From an uncultured Prevotellaceae bacterium (GTDB lineage: Bacteria; Bacteroidota; Bacteroidia; Bacteroidales; Bacteroidaceae): a stretch of DNA of 64,000 bases. A program made the position numbers and the translations under genes. The notes beneath the pieces were generated by a model. That model ran no database searches and was not told the DNA's origin. It saw nothing but the letters and a program-made list of their open reading frames with translations. Below, one piece after another: positions 61,909-64,000 of the stretch (position 1 is its first letter; the number at the start of each line of letters is the position of its first letter). The stretch covers positions 1 to 64,000 of the forward strand of contig CACYJV010000006.1 in the NCBI GenBank assembly GCA_902774815.1. Reading direction: 5' to 3'.

Positions 61909-62639
61909 GAACTATCAGTAACATATTGTCCGTACATCTTTTCCCTGCTGGGCTGCCATTAACAAGGCTGACGGCCTTGTTGCTTTGCCTCATGGCATTG
62001 CAGGGAATCTATGCACAGGCCGACCGTCAGCATATACGCCAGGGAAACAAGCTCTACCATCAGGAGGAATATGCCAAGGCTGAGGTGGAATACCAGAAGG
62101 CACTGGCTGCCAACCAGCGCAATCCGCAGGCCATCTATAATCTCGGCTGTGCCATGATGATGCAGCAGAAGGACTCAGCTGCCGTCGTTCAGTTTGAGAA
62201 TGCCGGCAAGTTGCAGACGAACAAGAAGCGTAAGTCGATGGCCTACCACAACATTGGCTGGATCTGCCAGCGCCATCAGATGTATGCAGAGGCCATCGAA
62301 GCCTACAAGGAAAGCCTTCGCAACAATCCGACCGACGAAGAGACACGCTACAACTTGGCCCTTTGTCAGCGCCAGCAGAAGCAACAGCAGCAGAATGGCG
62401 GCGGCAATAACGACAAGGACAATAAGGACAAGGACAAAGATAAGAACCAGAAAGACCAGCAGAACCAGCAGCAAAAGGATCAGCAGGACCAGCAGAAGCG
62501 CCAGCCCAAGGATCAGATGAGCAAGGAGAATGCCGAACAGCTGCTCAATGCTGCCGTTCAAGAAGAGAAAGCCACACAGCAGCGTATGAAGAAAGCCATG
62601 CAACATCCCAATCGCAAGCAGTTGCAGAAGAATTGGTAA
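61905..62639 (+). CDS. batC: BatC, TPR protein
   Basis: This 244-aa protein has a signal peptide (about residues 18-38). Tetratricopeptide repeats (about 40-150: GNKLYHQEEYAKAEVEYQKAL, QAIYNLGCAMM, YHNIGWICQRHQMYAEAIEAY) are followed by a low-complexity tail rich in Gln, Lys, Asp and Asn. It is probably a periplasmic scaffold in the Bat complex. The ATG overlaps the batB stop, indicating translational coupling. A longer frame from 61866 would lie within batB and is rejected. Confidence 0.92.
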   Translation: MRTISNILSVHLFPAGLPLTRLTALLLCLMALQGIYAQADRQHIRQGNKLYHQEEYAKAEVEYQKALAANQRNPQAIYNLGCAMMMQQKDSAAVVQFENAGKLQTNKKRKSMAYHNIGWICQRHQMYAEAIEAYKESLRNNPTDEETRYNLALCQRQQKQQQQNGGGNNDKDNKDKDKDKNQKDQQNQQQKDQQDQQKRQPKDQMSKENAEQLLNAAVQEEKATQQRMKKAMQHPNRKQLQKNW

Positions 62640-62703
62640 TGGTCTCTTCCTGTCTGAAAAAGAATGTAACGTGGTTAACAAAAGCATCTGAATCGATTTG
62701 ACA

Positions 62704-64000
62704 ATGAGAATAAACAACGACATAAACAGTAGTGTTGCCCTTCCAGAAGGCATCATGGCGGCATGGTTTTTACCACTGCTGCTGTGTTTCTTTGCGGCCT
62801 TGGGAGTCAATGCCCAGACCATTTCGGTGTCGGCACCGTCGCATGTTTCGGCTGGGGAGAACTTCCGAATAGCCTATACCGTCACCACTCAGGACGTTCA
62901 GGATTTCCGTTCGGGCATCCATTCGTCCGACGTGGCTGAAATCATTGCAGGCCCCTACACGTCCTCTCAGTCGAGTTTCCAGATGGTCAACGGCCACACC
63001 TCGTCGTCGTCATCCATCACCTATACTTATACGCTCTATGCCCAGAAGAGCGGAACATTCAACATTCCAGCCGCACAAGCTACGGTAGGCGGCAAGACCA
63101 TCCATTCTGCACCCACCAAAATCGTTGTTTCTGGCACAGCCAAGGGAACGGGTGGCTCGCCCAATATGCATCAGGATCAGGAGCCGCAGTTGCGTGCTGC
63201 TGGCTCAAAGATTTCAGGCAACGACCTCTTCATCAAGGTGAGTGCCAACAAGAAGCGCGTTCACGAGCAGGAACCCATCCTCCTCACTTATAAAGTCTAC
63301 ACGTTGGTTGAACTGACTCAGCTCAATGGTAAGATGCCCGATCTGACAGGTTTCCACACGCAGGAGATTCCCCTGCCTCAGCAGAAGAGTTTCCACGTCG
63401 AGCAAGTGAACGGCCGTCCATATCGTTGTGTCACGTGGAGCCAGTACGTCATGTATCCACAGATGACGGGCAAACTCGAGATTCCAAGCATCACCTTCAA
63501 GGGTATCGTGGTTCAGCAGAATCGGAATGTCGACCCCTTCGAGGCTTTCTTCAACGGCGGCTCGGGCTATGTGGAGGTAAAGCGCGACATCGTTGCACCT
63601 GGACTCACCATTCAGGTAGATCCGCTTCCTGCCCGTCCGTCTAATTTCTCGGGTGGAGTGGGGCACCTCAACATTTCTGCCCAGCTCGATAAGACGGAAG
63701 TGAAGGCAGGCGAACCCATCTCGCTTCGTGTCGTGGTGGGAGGCAATGGTAACCTGAAACTTATCAAGCAGCCTGTCGTCGAGTTCCCCAAAGACTTCGA
63801 CAAGTACGATGCTAAGGTGACAGACAAGACCAAGCTGACGGCAAACGGCGTTGAGGGAAACATGGTTTACGACTTCCTGGCCGTACCCAGAAACCATGGC
63901 AAATACACCATTCCTGCCATTGAACTGGTTTACTACGACACATCTGCCAACGACTACCGAACTGTTAAGACACAGTCTTTCAATATCGAGGTGGCTCCTG
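62704..64000 (+). CDS. batD: BatD, N-terminal part (runs off the window)
   Basis: Open reading frame running off the right edge with at least 432 codons. An N-terminal hydrophobic segment (WFLPLLLCFFAALGVNAQ) is a signal peptide. The mature part is beta-sandwich-like with repeated immunoglobulin-like blocks (SAPSHVSAGENFRIAYTV, SANKKRVHEQEPILLTYKV, LDKTEVKAGEPISLRVVV), as expected for BatD. A second in-frame ATG at 62755 is an alternative start. The C-terminus, normally with a membrane helix, is not seen. It follows batC by 64 bp. Confidence 0.9.
   Translation, partial: MRINNDINSSVALPEGIMAAWFLPLLLCFFAALGVNAQTISVSAPSHVSAGENFRIAYTVTTQDVQDFRSGIHSSDVAEIIAGPYTSSQSSFQMVNGHTSSSSSITYTYTLYAQKSGTFNIPAAQATVGGKTIHSAPTKIVVSGTAKGTGGSPNMHQDQEPQLRAAGSKISGNDLFIKVSANKKRVHEQEPILLTYKVYTLVELTQLNGKMPDLTGFHTQEIPLPQQKSFHVEQVNGRPYRCVTWSQYVMYPQMTGKLEIPSITFKGIVVQQNRNVDPFEAFFNGGSGYVEVKRDIVAPGLTIQVDPLPARPSNFSGGVGHLNISAQLDKTEVKAGEPISLRVVVGGNGNLKLIKQPVVEFPKDFDKYDAKVTDKTKLTANGVEGNMVYDFLAVPRNHGKYTIPAIELVYYDTSANDYRTVKTQSFNIEVAP

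Overview
The window comes from the chromosome of a Bacteroidales bacterium, most likely a Prevotella-type species. The evidence is a short primary sigma factor of the Bacteroidetes type, many promoters of the form TTTG-(18-20 nt)-TAnnTTTG, an almost complete lack of Shine-Dalgarno sequences, the families DUF4494, DUF4296, DUF5686 and DUF5715, a type-2 isoleucyl-tRNA synthetase and a Bat (aerotolerance) operon. No phage, plasmid, insertion sequence or CRISPR locus is visible. The gene content is mostly housekeeping, so the unusual material is in the intergenic DNA.

Layout. 0.1-11.2 kb (minus strand): an AspT/YidE-type permease, an AddAB-like helicase-nuclease pair, a DUF5686 outer-membrane protein and the primary sigma factor. 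11.4-15.1 kb (minus): a galactose cluster galM-galK-sugar transporter. 15.5-19.6 kb (plus): serC-serA-DUF1015-yigZ, followed by tRNA-Ser(CGA). 19.9-21.5 kb: a lone secreted C39-like protein followed by almost 1 kb of repeat-rich non-coding DNA. 21.6-24.7 kb (minus): a transglutaminase-like exported protein and a small lipoprotein. 24.9-27.4 kb (plus): lepA and a Crp/Fnr regulator. 27.5-33.5 kb (minus): two tandem acyl-CoA synthetases, a LolE-like permease and an aminotransferase. 33.7-35.0 kb (plus): DUF4494 and yggS. 35.2-44.5 kb (minus): a run of genes read as phoH, purC, ubiE/menG, aroE, a TPM-domain protein, lemA, purM, a 62-aa membrane protein, prfA and pyrF. 44.7-56.2 kb (plus): DUF5715, ileS, a DksA-like protein, lspA, a DUF4296 lipoprotein, nadC, an M23 peptidase and a C69 dipeptidase. 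56.7-64.0 kb (plus): moxR, DUF58, an unnamed membrane protein, batA, batB, batC and the start of batD, which runs off the end.

How the genes work together. SerC and SerA make phosphoserine, and a DUF1015 protein with a DGHHR motif sits in the same transcription unit. GalK, GalM and the transporter take up, anomerise and phosphorylate galactose. PurC and PurM are purine-pathway steps. LspA processes lipoproteins and is translationally coupled to a lipoprotein gene. MoxR, DUF58 and the VWA proteins BatA/BatB form an envelope chaperone-like system.

Most striking are three intergenic arrays (about 20.6, 35.0 and 56.3 kb) of a degenerate unit repeating every 22 bp. Each has a CWWWGCTT core, and in each the third CWWWGCT unit is 23 bp long. 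They contain perfect hairpins that probably act as terminators. Two MITE-like elements (21.2 and 45.7 kb) share terminal inverted repeats, a TCCAAACT word and an AACTA/TAGTT inner palindrome. Other non-coding structure includes three evenly spaced palindromes before purM, a related hairpin before lspA, and 7-bp-period tracts that are G-poor on the sense strand at several gene borders. The reported IleS has GIHH where class I synthetases have HxGH.
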